Program-made: the position numbers and the translations under genes
The notes under the pieces: model-generated
What the model was told of the DNA's origin: nothing
The model's input: the letters and a program-made list of their open reading frames with translations, nothing else
Databases searched by the model: none
Part shown: positions 23,040 through 33,192 of the stretch, piece by piece
Layout of the letters: the number at the start of each line of letters is the position of its first letter
Numbering within the stretch: the first letter of the stretch is position 1
NCBI GenBank assembly: GCA_033557465.1
Contig: CM066033.1
Location: forward strand, 1,301,871,022-1,301,935,021
Source: Ichthyophis bannanicus
Taxonomy: Eukaryota; Chordata; Amphibia; Gymnophiona; Ichthyophiidae
Length of the DNA stretch: 64,000 bases
Direction: 5' to 3'

Positions 23040-23312
23040 GGGCTGTCTGAGGCATTTTCTTTTTTAATTTAAATTAGTGCTGCCAGCAAAAACACCCTCA
23101 CAGTGCTGTAACCTTAAGGCGCACTATAATGCGCCTTATAAGGAGCCCTATAGGGAACATTATAAGGTGCCTTGGCAGACAGTGCACTTTATAATGTGCC
23201 CTCTGGAGTGCCTTATAGGGCACCTTATGCGGCACCTTAGGTTATGGCACTGTGAGGGTGTGTTTGCTGACAGCACTAATTTAAATTAAAAAAGAAAATG
23301 CCTCAGACAGCA
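23040..23312. repeat. Fold-back module in E1
   Basis: Arms at about 23040-23130 and 23225-23312 are inverse copies (GGCTGTCTGAGGCATTTTCT and complement). They enclose short GCC/GGC-ending words such as AAGGCGC, CCTTATAAGG and GGTGCCTT, repeated in both orientations. E4 has the same module at 63699-63970. Confidence 0.75.
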
Positions 23313-23357
23313 CTGATTTAAAGTAAAAGGTAATGGCTCAGATAGTCTCACTCATTA

Positions 23358-23428
23358 AGCCCACTGGGGGATCAAACTCATGACCCCTGTTTCATCAGTC
23401 AATGTATTAACCATTGTACTACACCTCT
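23358..23428 (-). other. tRNA-like Pol III unit near the right end of E1
   Basis: On the minus strand: A-box-like GTGTAGTACAATGGTTAA, then a B-box-like GAGTTTGATCCCC. The counterpart in E4 is on the plus strand at 63591-63660, and the E2/E3 counterparts are at 26817 and 48732. Always about 200 bp inside the terminal repeat. Confidence 0.6.
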
Positions 23429-23638
23429 GCTGCTGTGTGTCCACGTCAGCGTGCCTAATTATGGCTAATGCGCGTTAACGTGCCACGGCTCCCTCTATCG
23501 TGCGATAACGGATTTTATCGCGTGATAACCCAAAATGCCACCTTAAAACCGGAACGCCCACTACCTTATATGGCATTCGTCACAGCAAGACTGCAACTAA
23601 CGCCGGTAACATTAAGACGGTTTAGTAAACATACCCCC

Positions 23639-24189
23639 ATATTGTCTGATATTATAGTGCAATGTATTTAGCTGACACCTTTCCAGTAATAGATCAAGGC
23701 CAGTTACGATCAGGCACTCTACACTACTAACGTGTTGGTGAAGACTGATGTAGAAACTGAATCTGCTCAAAAGCATTGCTAAAAATAAAGCCTTTCCTTT
23801 AAAATTGTTATAAAATCTATTATTCTTAGTTTACAAAAATTGAATTTATTTTTTCAAATTAAAATAAGAAAATTTTTCAAAATGAAAACTTGTTTAAGTG
23901 ATTCATTGGGAGAGAGCTTTTATCCCTTGGTAAATTCTAATTTGAAATTTGAGAATTTGAGGTTCATGAAGCTGTAAATTGTATTGTAGAAAAAATATAG
24001 AAAAATATTTTCCCTGTAGGCCTGGAGTTTCCACGTAACTCAGCCACCCGTGACCCTCATATCATCAAGGTAAAGTAGGGTAACGCCCCAGTGGAGCCCC
24101 CGGTTTGCACAAGTCAGTGCTTTTCTCTTAGGCCCCCCTCCCTTCACCTTCCCTAGTCAAAGGCAGTCACATCTACGCAGGCCTGGATT
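23639..24189. other. No recognised feature
   Basis: About 550 bp of AT-rich sequence between E1 and a possible hAT fragment. Nothing recognised. Confidence 0.4.
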
Positions 24190-24455
24190 TAAGCATAGGC
24201 AATGGAGACAACTGCCTCCGGTGCCAAATTTTGATAGGTGCCAGAGTGTTATCTCAACTGCCATGGCACAGTCTAAGCCTGAGGCTCATCAGTGATCGCG
24301 TTGCTGATTGGCTCTGGCTCCCCCCACACCCCCCACGATTGGCTCTGCCCTGATGTCCTATTTACCGCGCAACCCAATCCCCGAGCGGCAGCAGCAAGTT
24401 TGTTAATTAAATTCTTTGAAAGGCTTCCCATTCCATGCGCAGCACCCAAAAGGCA
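24178..24455. mobile_element. Possible hAT-type MITE fragment
   Basis: Begins CAGGCCTGGATTTAAG, resembling hAT MITE ends, with the AACTGCCTCCGGTGCC phrase often seen in such elements. The other end and a target duplication are not identifiable. The CR1 family B copy starts at about 24460. Confidence 0.35.
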
Positions 24456-24738
24456 GGCAGAGCTCCCGAGTCTCAATGCGTGGATGAGACAATGGTGCAG
24501 GAAGAGGGTTTTGGATTTGTTAGGAAATGGGCAACATACTGGGAAAGGGAGGGGCTTTACCGAAAGGATGGACTCCATCTTAACTGAGATGGAGCCAGGC
24601 TGCTGGCATTAATCTTTAAAAAGGAGAGAGAAGCTTTAAAACTAGATAATAGGGGAAAGCCGACAGTCGCCCAAGAGTGCATGGTTTGGAAGGATAAATC
24701 TTTGAAGGACACTAGCAAAAGAGGGAAGTTAGGGCATC

Positions 24739-25438
24739 TCAAAATGGGCCTGCACCTTAATGTAAAGAAGACAAAGATCATGACAACTGGCATAATCAAC
24801 AGGTTCATCGTTGAAGGAGAAGAAATTGAAATTGTGAACAACTTTAACCAACTTGGATCAACTATCAATAAAGAAGCAACAAGCAGTCAAGAAATCACAT
24901 TGCTCTTGGCAGAATGGCTATGAAAGACCTAGATAAGATTCTTAAGAGCAGAGATGTCTCTCTCCATACAAAGATTCGACTTGTTCAAGCCATGGTATTT
25001 TCAATAACATCATATGGATGTGAAAGCTGGACAGTGAAAAGATAGACAGGAAGAAAATTGATGCCTTTGAATTATGGTGCTGGCGGCGAATACTGTGTAT
25101 ACCATGGATTGCCCGAAGAACAAACTAGTCGGTACTAGAGGAGATCAAACCTAAGCTTTCTTTAGAAGCTCAGATGACAAGACTTCGACTTTCATACTTT
25201 GGACACATCATGCGACGAGAGAGATCATTAGAGAAAGACATTATGCTTGGCAAGATAGAAGGTCAACGCAAAAGAGGAAGGCCAGCAATGAGATGGATCG
25301 ATACAATAACAGCAGCTACGGGTACCAGTCTGTCAACAATGAGCCGCTTGACTGAAGACCGAACACAATTTAGGATAGCTATCCAGAGGGTCGTCATGAG
25401 TCGACTCCGACTCGACGGCACTTAACAACAACAACAAC
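24739..25438 (+). mobile_element. RTE LINE 3' fragment inserted in CR1
   Basis: 700-bp 5'-truncated RTE copy starting in the RT thumb (SLKMGLHLNVKKTKIM). It ends in the same GACTCGACGGC 3' end and an (AAC)n tail as the 9.3-kb copy. It is flanked by an exact 8-bp duplication, AGGGCATC, at 24731-24738 and 25439-25446. Frameshifts near 24895 and 25035 inactivate it. Confidence 0.9.
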
Positions 25439-25663
25439 AGGGCATCCCAAGAGAGAGGTTCCAATAAAGATAAAAGTAACCCAGATGCCCTTAAGTACAG
25501 AGCAAACAGAGTGGAAAGATTCCAAGTTACCCCTATGAATTGATAACCAGATTAATATGAATAAAATGCAGTCTCTAAAATGCCTGTATGCAAATGCTAG
25601 AAATCTGAAAAATAAGGTGGGAAAGTTAGAATACTGCATATAGCACTAAATGAAAGATTAGAT

Positions 25664-25948
25664 ATGGTTGGCATCTCAGAGACCTGGGGGAAGGAGGACA
25701 ACCAATGGGACACTATAATACCTGAGTACAAACTATATCGCAATGATAGGGCAGATCAAATTGGTGGAGGGATTGCACTTTATGTTAGGGAGGGCATTGA
25801 GTCACAAAGGATTAAAGTCTTACCGGAAACAAAATACACTGTAGAATCTCTGTGGATAGAAATTCCATGTAAAAAGAGGAAGGCGATGGCAGTGGGAGTA
25901 TCTACTATCCACCTGGCCAGAATGAACAGATGGATGATGAAATGCTAA
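25664..25948 (+). pseudogene. CR1 endonuclease domain remnant
   Basis: N-terminal part of the apurinic-like endonuclease that nicks the target for CR1. ISETWGKED supplies the SETW motif, and GGIALYVREGI and VESLWIEI match the following strands. The frame ends at 25948, just before the expected VYYPPGQ region, because of a 1-nt shift. Later EN motifs (MGDF near 25984, SDH near 26155) lie in other frames. About one third of the full domain is in this frame. Confidence 0.75.
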
Positions 25949-26302
25949 AAGAAATCAGGGAAGCTAACACAACACAGTAATAATGGGTGATTTCAAGGCA
26001 CGCTAAGGAGATAAAGTTTCTAGATGAATAAAGGACTGCTTCTTGGAGCAGCTGGCTCATGAACTGACAAGAGGGGAAGCTATTACGGACCTAGTCCTTC
26101 ATGGAGCACAGGATCTGGTGCAAGAGATAAGGGTATTGGGGCCACTTGGCAATAGTGATCATATGATTACATTTGATTAATACACGGAGGAAGGATGGCA
26201 AGGAAATCCACAGTCCTATCTTTTAACTTTCAAAAGGGAGACTATGATAAAATGAGGAAAACAGTTAAGAAAAAAAACTAAAAAGAGAAGCTGCAAAGGT
26301 TA

Positions 26303-26619
26303 AACATAAGAACATAAGATATGCCATACTGGGTCAGACCAAGGTCCATCAAGTCCAGTATCCTGTTTCCAACAGTAGCCAATCTAGATCATAAGTGCCT
26401 AGAAGTTTCACCAAAAGACACAGGTTCCACAATGCTTGTATTGGGTCAAGCAGTGATATCCTGGGTCCCTTTTAATAATGGTTTTTGGACCTTTTCTCCA
26501 GGAACTTGTCCAAACCTTTTTTAAACCCAGCTACACTAACAGTTTTTACTACATCATCCGGTAACAAATTCCAAAGTTTGATTACATGTTGAGTGAAAAA
26601 ATATTTTTTCTTATTAGTC
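26303..26619 (-). mobile_element. CR1 LINE 3' end (family B), truncated
   Basis: Antisense to the CR1 immediately upstream. The octamer tail reads TTATGTTCTTATGTT at about 26305-26320 on the minus strand, then the 3' UTR and the last residues of the RT protein, up to 26619. There E2 was inserted at TTA. Only about 315 bp remain. Confidence 0.8.
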
Positions 26620-26816
26620 TTAGGGTATGTTTACTAAACTGCGTTAGTGCAAATCGCGTTAGGAGCCGTGTTAGTGAAAGGAAAGCCAAAAAAGAACATG
26701 GGCGGGACATCGTAACCACTAACACGCGTTCCAAAAACTAACGAGCGTTACAGGGCGCCGTGGCGCGCTACTGCGCGTTAATCGTATGAAGGCGTACAGA
26801 CACAAATCACTGAAAC

Positions 26817-26888
26817 AGAGCTGTAGCACAATGGTTAGTATACTGACTGCTGTTACAGGCAGCATGGGTTCGAGTCCCCATTGTGCCT
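26817..26888 (+). other. tRNA-like Pol III unit in E2
   Basis: The best-preserved unit: A-box TAGCACAATGGTTAGTA, an anticodon-arm-like GCTG/CAGC stem, and a canonical B box GGTTCGAGTCC at 26867-26877 inside an ATGGG/CCCAT T-arm-like stem. The acceptor stem is not convincing, so I call it tRNA-derived. E3 has it at 48732-48808. Confidence 0.65.
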
Positions 26889-26984
26889 AACACAGAAGGC
26901 TGGCCCAGGCATCACCCTGTACATTACATAGGGAATGAGGAGGCATGTTTTTCTTTACGTGGAGTAGTAGTGTCAGAAACATAC

Positions 26985-27115
26985 CCTCGGAGTGTGCCAA
27001 GCCACGTACGTTGGTGCGTGCGAGGCTGCGTGCGTGGCTGCGTGCGTTCGTACGGGCGTAGCCCCGTGCGTTGGTACATGCGTACAATCGTGCATGGGTA
27101 CATGTGTTTTTACCA
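26985..27115. repeat. CpG-dense CGTGCG/ACGTACG array in E2
   Basis: Short degenerate repeat of CGTGCG, CGTACG and GCGTGG words with far more CpG than its surroundings, flanked by weak inverted arms. It occupies the position that holds the fold-back in E1/E4. The E3 counterpart is 48905-49005. Confidence 0.6.
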
Positions 27116-27599
27116 GCGTGGGCACCTTATATTACAGACTCTTTAGGGTGTCTTGCACCTATGCATTATGCTAACAGATGTACGTGTGATGGCCTATGGT
27201 TTATCAGAGCCTGTTAGCAGGTGCTGGATTTTCCCAGGGTTGGATTGTGCCAGTCACACCCATGATGCACTGCACATGCAAATCAGCTGTCCACAGATAC
27301 ACACCATGGGGAATGCACCCCCACAGCACCTCGGCCTGGTAGGGGGAAGTGACCATGTGCACCCCCACAGCACCTCGGCCTTGTAGGGGGTACTGACCGT
27401 GTGTTGTACTGGCACAGAGTAGCTACACACCGTCACATTGTGCGGGTACTGTGCTCACCCTGAGGGTGCAGTGAGGCGTCCAGCACCAGGTCCACAGCAC
27501 CGTCCATGGCGCAGGTCCAAAGCAGTGTTAATGTGTGAGATAGATAGTTTCTGCAGAAACACCTTGTTTGTTTTAGTCACGTAGTAGCCCACGGACCAC

Positions 27600-27800
27600 C
27601 ACCCCCCACAGGGCCAAGGGCAGCAAACAGGGTCTCCCAACAATAGATCCACATTCTACCTCCCTGCTGGGGAACAGACACCCCACAGGGCAGTCAATGC
27701 AGCTCTGTACACATCCATAACACAATAGCAGACAGACATTGGGCCTGGATATGGTAAGCTGCACCCCCCCACTATCTGATATGCTCCTGCTGCAAGCCAT
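27600..27800 (-). pseudogene. PIF/Harbinger-like transposase remnant (E2)
   Basis: The minus strand at 27795-27758 reads LAAGAYQIVGGCS, matching the VVGD-region block seen in E1 and E3. A downstream patch resembling the ISRPxV segment is frameshifted. Too broken to identify catalytic residues. Support comes mainly from three copies agreeing on the same motif and strand. Confidence 0.5.
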
Positions 27801-28729
27801 CAGCCACTGCACCCTGCAAGCCACTCCATCAAGACACATACCACCTGCAAACATCCTGCTAGTTAGTCCATAGTGCATGTGCCCAGTGGAGATGCATGCA
27901 CCCAGAACTGGGATGTCAGCATACACAGCAAGCAAATAAATCAGTGACTGGGCCCCCAAAAGAAAACCCATATCTATCACATGAGAGAAATACTATATAG
28001 CACTATGGGGGTGCCTTGCCATGCTGTGGTCACTGCACAGTCAGGGTGAGAGTGATCTCTCAGCAGGACATACTGAGGTCACCCTGTCTGTGTAGGTGGT
28101 GGCCGGGCACTAAAATGTCCCAGTCAGTGCCCTATGCCCTGTGCAGATGCACCCTGGCCAGGCCACCCTGTCCGGCCTATACCCATGGTACCTTGCTCCT
28201 CATTATGCACATTGGCAGCCCAATACTGGCAACATTGCTGGCAGTGTGGGCTGTGGAAGGTGTCTGCAGCCACCACACACTGGATAGACAGACAGCCACC
28301 CCCACACCTATGCCAGCATTGTGCTACTATAGAGGTGTTCAGCAGCCATACCCACCACACCAGTCCTGGGCACAGTACAGGCATGGATATGGTACGCAAT
28401 ACTGTTGGGGGTCACTCCCCAGGGTGGTAAACACTATCAGAGACCAGACCTGCAGCACACACCGCAGACATCAGAATGATTGTTATGGTGGGGCTCAATG
28501 AGCAAAATATGCTTAATGTAGGAATTGCTATCTGCCAGTCATCATAGGAAACGTTTGATAGCTGTGTACCACATACCCAGGTGTAGGGTGGCATTGCTAA
28601 GGTATGCAACTGCTAGTATTGGGAGATACAGGCAGGGCCCAATGTCCTGCCTCTCCAGGAGGCATTGGCCAATGGGGCCTGTGGGTGTGGGTGTGGGTGT
28701 GTCTGCCCCTGTTGGCTGCTGCTTTACGG

Positions 28730-28922
28730 CAGAGTTGCCCAACTCCAGTCCTGGTGTTCAAAACATTGTTCGTGTTTTCATGCTGTTACTCATAAATATG
28801 CATGAGCTACATCTGCATACCATGGGGGTGGTGCATAGATATGCAGCACAGGCATCTTTATTAGAGGAAGCATGGAACCTGAATGGTGTGGGGCCTTCCA
28901 GGACTGCATTTGCGGGACTCTG
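28730..28922. mobile_element. hAT-type MITE inside E2
   Basis: Same element and same integration point as the E1 copy. Ends CAGAGTTGCCCAACTCCAG and complement GCGGGACTCTG. The downstream 8 bp, CTCTAGGT, is the complement of the E1 duplication. Confidence 0.75.
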
Positions 28923-28977
28923 CTCTAGGTAATGCGCCTGTTTATCGTGTCTGTGTTTGGTGTGGTAAAATATAGGC

Positions 28978-29400
28978 GTACTCAGTTCCAAACTGCCAAT
29001 CGAAATCTCAACGAGACTATTGGGAGTCAAGGAGACAAAACTCTCAGCGTGTGCCCCCACATCAGCCGGCACCCCCACCTCGGGAGGCGTCGACGTCACA
29101 CCCGCTGAGGTAGGCTCCAAGGCAGCAGGGCACGGTGGAGGAATCCTCGCTGCAGGAGAGAGAGAAGTATCAACATCCAACGGAGGCAGCTGATCCTCTG
29201 TAATCGGCGCGACGAAGCCGGCTCTAATCTCCTGTACCTTCTCCGGGGGTATTTTAACGAAACGATCCATTGGACCCGAACTGGACGGCTGAGGTGCAGA
29301 GGGAGCAACCCTCAGCTTTCCCTTCCGCTTAGGCATGGAAGACACAAAGAAACGCTACCGCGGCCATCTTGGGTTAAACTCCTCCTCCGCAAGGGGGTCT
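28978..29400 (-). mobile_element. L1-type LINE 5' end fragment (5' UTR and ORF1 start)
   Basis: Minus-strand 5' region of an L1-type LINE. The short UTR contains CAAGATGGCCGC (about 29370-29358), a YY1-type site like that near the start of mammalian L1. ORF1 begins MPKRKGKLRVAP at 29333 and runs in frame to about 28981, a low-complexity Pro/Ser/Thr N-terminus. The rest of ORF1, ORF2 and the 3' end are absent. Truncated at the E2 boundary. Confidence 0.6.
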
Positions 29401-30611
29401 TAAGGCACACCAGAAATAAGTGTTTTTGAATAACCACAAGAGATAATAAGAAGTTTTTTGTTCCATATTGATATAATTGAGCGTTCTTTGGGGATATTCA
29501 CGGTGATAACCTGATAGCTGCAGAGCTTGGGAAGTGTGAAATGAAACATGAAGCAAGCCGGTAAATAAAAACAAGAAAACAGAAAACCACACTAGGCCTG
29601 GGCAGTGGTGAAATCCTTCTGTTCTTTTCCCAAGCCTGGGCAGTGGTGAAATCAAGCTTCAGTGGTACACAGACCATGTTCTTTTCCCTCTGCCGACATC
29701 ATCATCTGCTAACAAAGAAGATGCATTTAAAGGGGAAGCAGTAGGGAAATTCTCCTCCCTACATGGGGAAACCACCTCTCCACCCTTCCACCCCCAGAGT
29801 TTCAGCATCTAATACTACTTTTAAGTGGTTTTAATGTCTCGATTTGTCTTCATATAGCAGAGCATATCATTCCCCGCAGCCAGGCTTCCTTGCTCAGACA
29901 TTTTAGGTAGCTCTATAACTCAGTATTTGATAGGAAGGTTGGTTAATCATCATAACATGATTTCTACACAGCATTTATCCAAACAGGATTGCAAAGCACT
30001 TCATAGAACTCCAAAAAGCCAGTTTGTTGATTCTAAGGTTAATCTCCTGCATAGGAGAACAGGGGCTGCAAAAGAAAGGTTGCCGTCTCTGTCCCCCAAC
30101 TCTTCTGATTTTCCACAACCATTTGCTTATCAAAATAAGAATTACAAATTTGTCAGTTTAACTGACTTAATATTACGCTATATGTTGTATTACATTTATA
30201 GAAGGCCTCCTTCGAACCAAAGTTCATCTCAAAATGGTTTGCAGCAAACAATCAATTTTCAAACACATTATAATGATCTGTGCTTTTTTTCTAGCAAAGC
30301 GGGTGCCAATAGGCCTACGTGTAATCATGGACAACACAAGTGACTGCCTAGGGCATCAGATGTTGAAGGCACCAACTAGCCAGGGCCAAAGAGGAGCCTG
30401 TTCCCACTTGCTTTAGGACCATGTCCAAGCACTGCTGCAAAGGGCGCCTGCCTCTGCTCCTCTTTTGGCTCTCCAATCATTGGGGTGTCTGACACTGCCC
30501 CCTTACCCATCCCGCTCTCTGGGATCTGCTGTCTGGTCTTGCCAATGGGTGTTACAGTCTAAAATCTGACCCTTGGAGGTCATACTCATATGGAGGACTG
30601 CTCTTAAGTTT
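29401..30611. other. No gene recognised
   Basis: About 1.2 kb. Contains a 20-bp direct duplication (GCCTGGGCAGTGGTGAAATC at about 29607 and 29635). A phrase at 30340-30400 resembles a hAT MITE end. Nothing coding is supported. Confidence 0.4.
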
Positions 30612-30668
30612 TATTTATTTATTTAAAGGATTTATACCCCGCCTTCTCCTTTAATCAAAGTGGTGGGG
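30612..30668 (-). mobile_element. LINE/SINE 3' tail remnant
   Basis: Minus-strand 57-bp tail: hairpin CCCCACC/GGCGGGG (30668-30662 and 30643-30637), then TATAAATCC and an AAATA-rich end. Same tail architecture as the L2-like LINEs in this window. Confidence 0.55.
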
Positions 30669-31908
30669 TGACCACTGAAGGACCCGTCCCCATAACAGCC
30701 ATTCTCTGCATCCGGCCACAGAATCTATGAAAAGGTCATACTGGAAATATTAAACCACACACTGGATGCAGCAAATCCCTACAGAGAAAGTACATGAAAA
30801 ATACCTCACTGTGTTCGCAGATTCTGACGGCCAGGAGGCTTTTAAAATATCAGGCACACAACATTTCAGGGCCAAACGAAAACCACTTTTATTTCCCTTC
30901 ACTGGTTGTAAGAACATAAGAACATAAGAAATGCTTTATTGGGTCAGACCAAGGTCCATCAAGCCCAGTATTTGATTTCCAACGGTGGCCAATCCATATC
31001 ACAAATACCTGGCAGGTTCCCAAAAAGGTACACAGGTTCCACAATGCTTGTCCCAGGGTAAGCAGTGGATTTCCAGGGTCCTCTTTAATAATGGTTTATG
31101 GACCTTTCCTCCAGGAACTTGTCCAAACCTTTTTTAAACCCAGCTACACTAACAGCTTTTGCTACATCTTCCGGTAACAAATTCCAGAGTTTGATTATGC
31201 ATTGAGTAAAAAAATATTTTCTCTGATTAGTCTTAAATGGGTTACATTGTAGTTTCATTGCATGTCCTCTAGTCTTTCTACTTTTTGATGGCATAAACAA
31301 CTGATCTACATTTACCTTTTCCACTCCATTCATTAATTTATAGATCTCTATCATATCCCCCCTCAGCCGTCTCTTCCTTTTAACCTTTTAAGCCTCTCCT
31401 CATAGGGGTATTCTTCCTTCTTCTTTACCAGTTTTGTTCTTCTCTGTACCTTTTCTAATTCTGCTATATCCTTTTTAAGCTGTGGCAACCAGAATTGCAC
31501 ACAATATTCAAGGTGCAGTCACACCATGGAACGATACAGCAATCACTCCCAACTTGTTACCTTCACAAGGATGGTTCTCAGTGCCCTTCTCCCGACCCAT
31601 AATTTAAAGCACAGAATTCAGCTCAACACAAAGTCCAGTCAGTCTCTTGAGCTTCAAAGTCTGTGAATATGGCTCCCACCTCTTGAGTCGCCTACCTTAC
31701 AGCTGGACTCCTCTCCCAGTCAATGCTTGGAAGGAGCTTTCCACCTCCACAAGCCTCTCTCCTCCCTTGTGCACACAGCTGGCTTCTTAATCTCTCTGTC
31801 TGAGTCATGCCCTTCCAACCCTGGGTTCTGAGCTTCAGACCATTTTAAGATGGACTGCTGATAATCCTTTTGGAGAGGGATGGGCAACTTCCAATATACC
31901 CCATCACA
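30669..31908 (-). mobile_element. 3' LTR of the Gmr1-like element, split by CR1
   Basis: The minus strand starts TGTGATGGGG at 31908, directly after a purine tract (AAGGGGGAGGG). The LTR is interrupted by a CR1 copy at 30911-31545 and resumes at about 30910 with a GAAATAAAAG polyadenylation-like signal. Its far end is uncertain, near 30669. Excluding the CR1, about 600 bp. The 5' LTR was not found. Confidence 0.5.
30911..31545 (-). mobile_element. CR1 LINE 3' end (family B)
   Basis: Minus-strand CR1 fragment. The C-terminal 89 codons (MIEIYKLMNG... EERSINHY) are open at 31354-31085. The 3' UTR and an octamer tail (TTATGTTCTTATGTTCTTA) end near 30911. About 190 bp of upstream RT C-terminal sequence is degenerate. 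It interrupts the gypsy LTR. Confidence 0.8.
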
Positions 31909-31922
31909 TACCCTCCCCCTTA
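31909..31922 (-). other. Polypurine tract
   Basis: Minus-strand TAAGGGGGAGGGTA immediately before the LTR start, where plus-strand DNA synthesis is primed in LTR retrotransposons. Its position directly next to a TG dinucleotide supports the LTR boundary. Confidence 0.6.
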
Positions 31923-32059
31923 GCTCAAACATGCCCTGTTGACAGCCTGCCATACTCGGGAATCCCAGTCAGGAAAGGAAGTCAGCATTCAGATGGGCCT
32001 GACCCACCCAGTGGTGGATCTAATACTGGTAGGGCTGGAGACTCAGAAACCACCTGTTT

Positions 32060-32845
32060 CCTTGGTTCGCAACCTTGGGATTGACTCCTCCTTCTCCTTC
32101 TCCACACACATCCAACTGATAGCTAAAACTTGTTTTTTCTTTATAATATCAGCAAAGGACAACCCTTCCTTTCTGAACACACTACTAAGATACTTATCTG
32201 CTCCTGCACCTCCTCCTTGCTGGTCTTCCTCTGAATCAACTCTCTTCCCTTTAATCTATTCAAAACTCAGCTGTGCAGCTTATCTTCCGCCAGTCCAGAT
32301 ATGCTCATATAACCCCTCTTTTCAAGTTGCTTCACTGGCTCCTTATCTGATTTCATATCCAATTCAAAGTTCTCCTACTGACCTATAAGTGCATTCACTC
32401 TGCTGCTTCTCTACCTTTCCTCTCTTCTCACACCCCTCCTCGGGAACTCCGCTCTTCTGGCAGATCCCTTCTATCTGTGCTTTCTCTTCCACTGCCAACT
32501 CCAGACTTTGATCCTTCCACCTTGCTGCTCCTTATGCCTGGAACAAACTACCTGAGTCTGTGCGTCAGACTTCATCTCTGGCCTTTTTCAAATACAGACT
32601 GAAAACTCACCTCTTCAAGACTGTTTTTGGATCCTGAACTGCTTAGTCTCCTATGTGTTTCCTTATCATTCCCCTAGAAGGTTCCTTGTCCTCAGCGGTT
32701 GTGTTGTCTGTCTCAACTAGATTGTAAGTTCTGATGAGCAGGGACCATTTTTTACATGTGTCTATACAGTGCTGCGTATGCTTTGTAGCACTATACAAAT
32801 GACTACTACTACTACTACTAGTAGTAGTAGTAGTAGTAGTAGGTA
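32060..32845 (+). mobile_element. L2 LINE 3' end flanked by a long target duplication
   Basis: Plus-strand L2 fragment: RT C-terminal remnant (NLGIDSSFSFSTHIQLIAKT at 32069-32128, later LLTYKCIHS-like and a C-terminal patch in shifted frames). The L2-type 3' UTR (AGATTGTAAGTTCTGATGAG) follows, then a (CTA)n/(GTA)n tail at 32803-32842. CTGGAGACTCAGAAAYCACC occurs at 32034 and 32851, reading as a target duplication of about 20 bp or more. The insertion interrupts the 3' region of the gypsy element. Confidence 0.8.
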
Positions 32846-33192
32846 GGACTGGAGACTCAGAAATCACCTCATAATATGGCCATTGGACTCCTTATGTCGA
32901 GCCAGTCATTTATTTTTATTTTATTTTATTTATTTTATTTAACAGCTCTTCTATACCACGCTCTTTATTATCAGTGCGGTTTACAGTTAACAATTTGACT
33001 CTAGGACAGTAACCTATCTGACCTGAGTTTACATATAACAAGGGAGTTAACAAGGAGTTGAACTTGGGTAACTATGTACATTTAACAGCTTGGTATTATT
33101 TACAATAATGTACAACAGGGGCAGTAAAACTGCTGGATCACAAAACTGTCTGGTATGTATAACATGTTATGTGAATTAATCTTTTTTGCAAT

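Larger units (their letters stand above)
19754..23638 (+). mobile_element. PIF/Harbinger-like transposon copy E1 (3.9 kb)
   Basis: Terminal inverted repeats GGGGTATGTTTACTAAAC at 19754 and the complement ending at about 23638. Its interior aligns, in inverse orientation, with E3 (48539-51786) and E2 (26623-28977). The subterminal DNA carries TATCGCGCGATA-type palindromes (about 19800-19830 and 23500-23530). A decayed transposase on the plus strand lies near 22.2 kb, and three tRNA-like units and a fold-back are embedded. A clean TTA target duplication is not visible at this copy: the left flank is TAT and the right CAT or ATA. Confidence 0.7.
24462..26300 (+). mobile_element. CR1 LINE (family B), 5' half, split by an RTE
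   Basis: Plus-strand CR1: a pre-endonuclease coding region at 24490-24730 and, after the RTE insertion, 25439-25650. The endonuclease region begins MVGISETWGKEDNQWD at 25664. It is frameshifted near 25915 and continues degenerately to about 26230 (LGNSDHMITFD-like). RT is missing. An inverted CR1 3' end follows directly at 26303. Confidence 0.75.
26623..28977 (-). mobile_element. PIF/Harbinger-like transposon copy E2, right end lost
   Basis: The left inverted repeat GGGTATGTTTACTAAAC starts at 26623, preceded by TTA (26620-26622). The interior is strikingly close to E3 over about 2.3 kb. It stops at about 28977, where an L1 5' fragment begins, so the right third is missing. The transposase remnant is on the minus strand. 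Confidence 0.7.

Noticed and set aside
26817..26888. A functional tRNA gene
   Set aside because: A and B boxes are good, but no convincing acceptor stem forms and the unit recurs inside every copy of a transposon.
28016..28501. A 161-codon frame in E2 with a close counterpart in E3 (49927-50382) as a conserved gene
   Set aside because: The two elements are nearly identical as DNA, so every frame looks conserved. The frame is antisense to the transposase remnant and is broken in E1.
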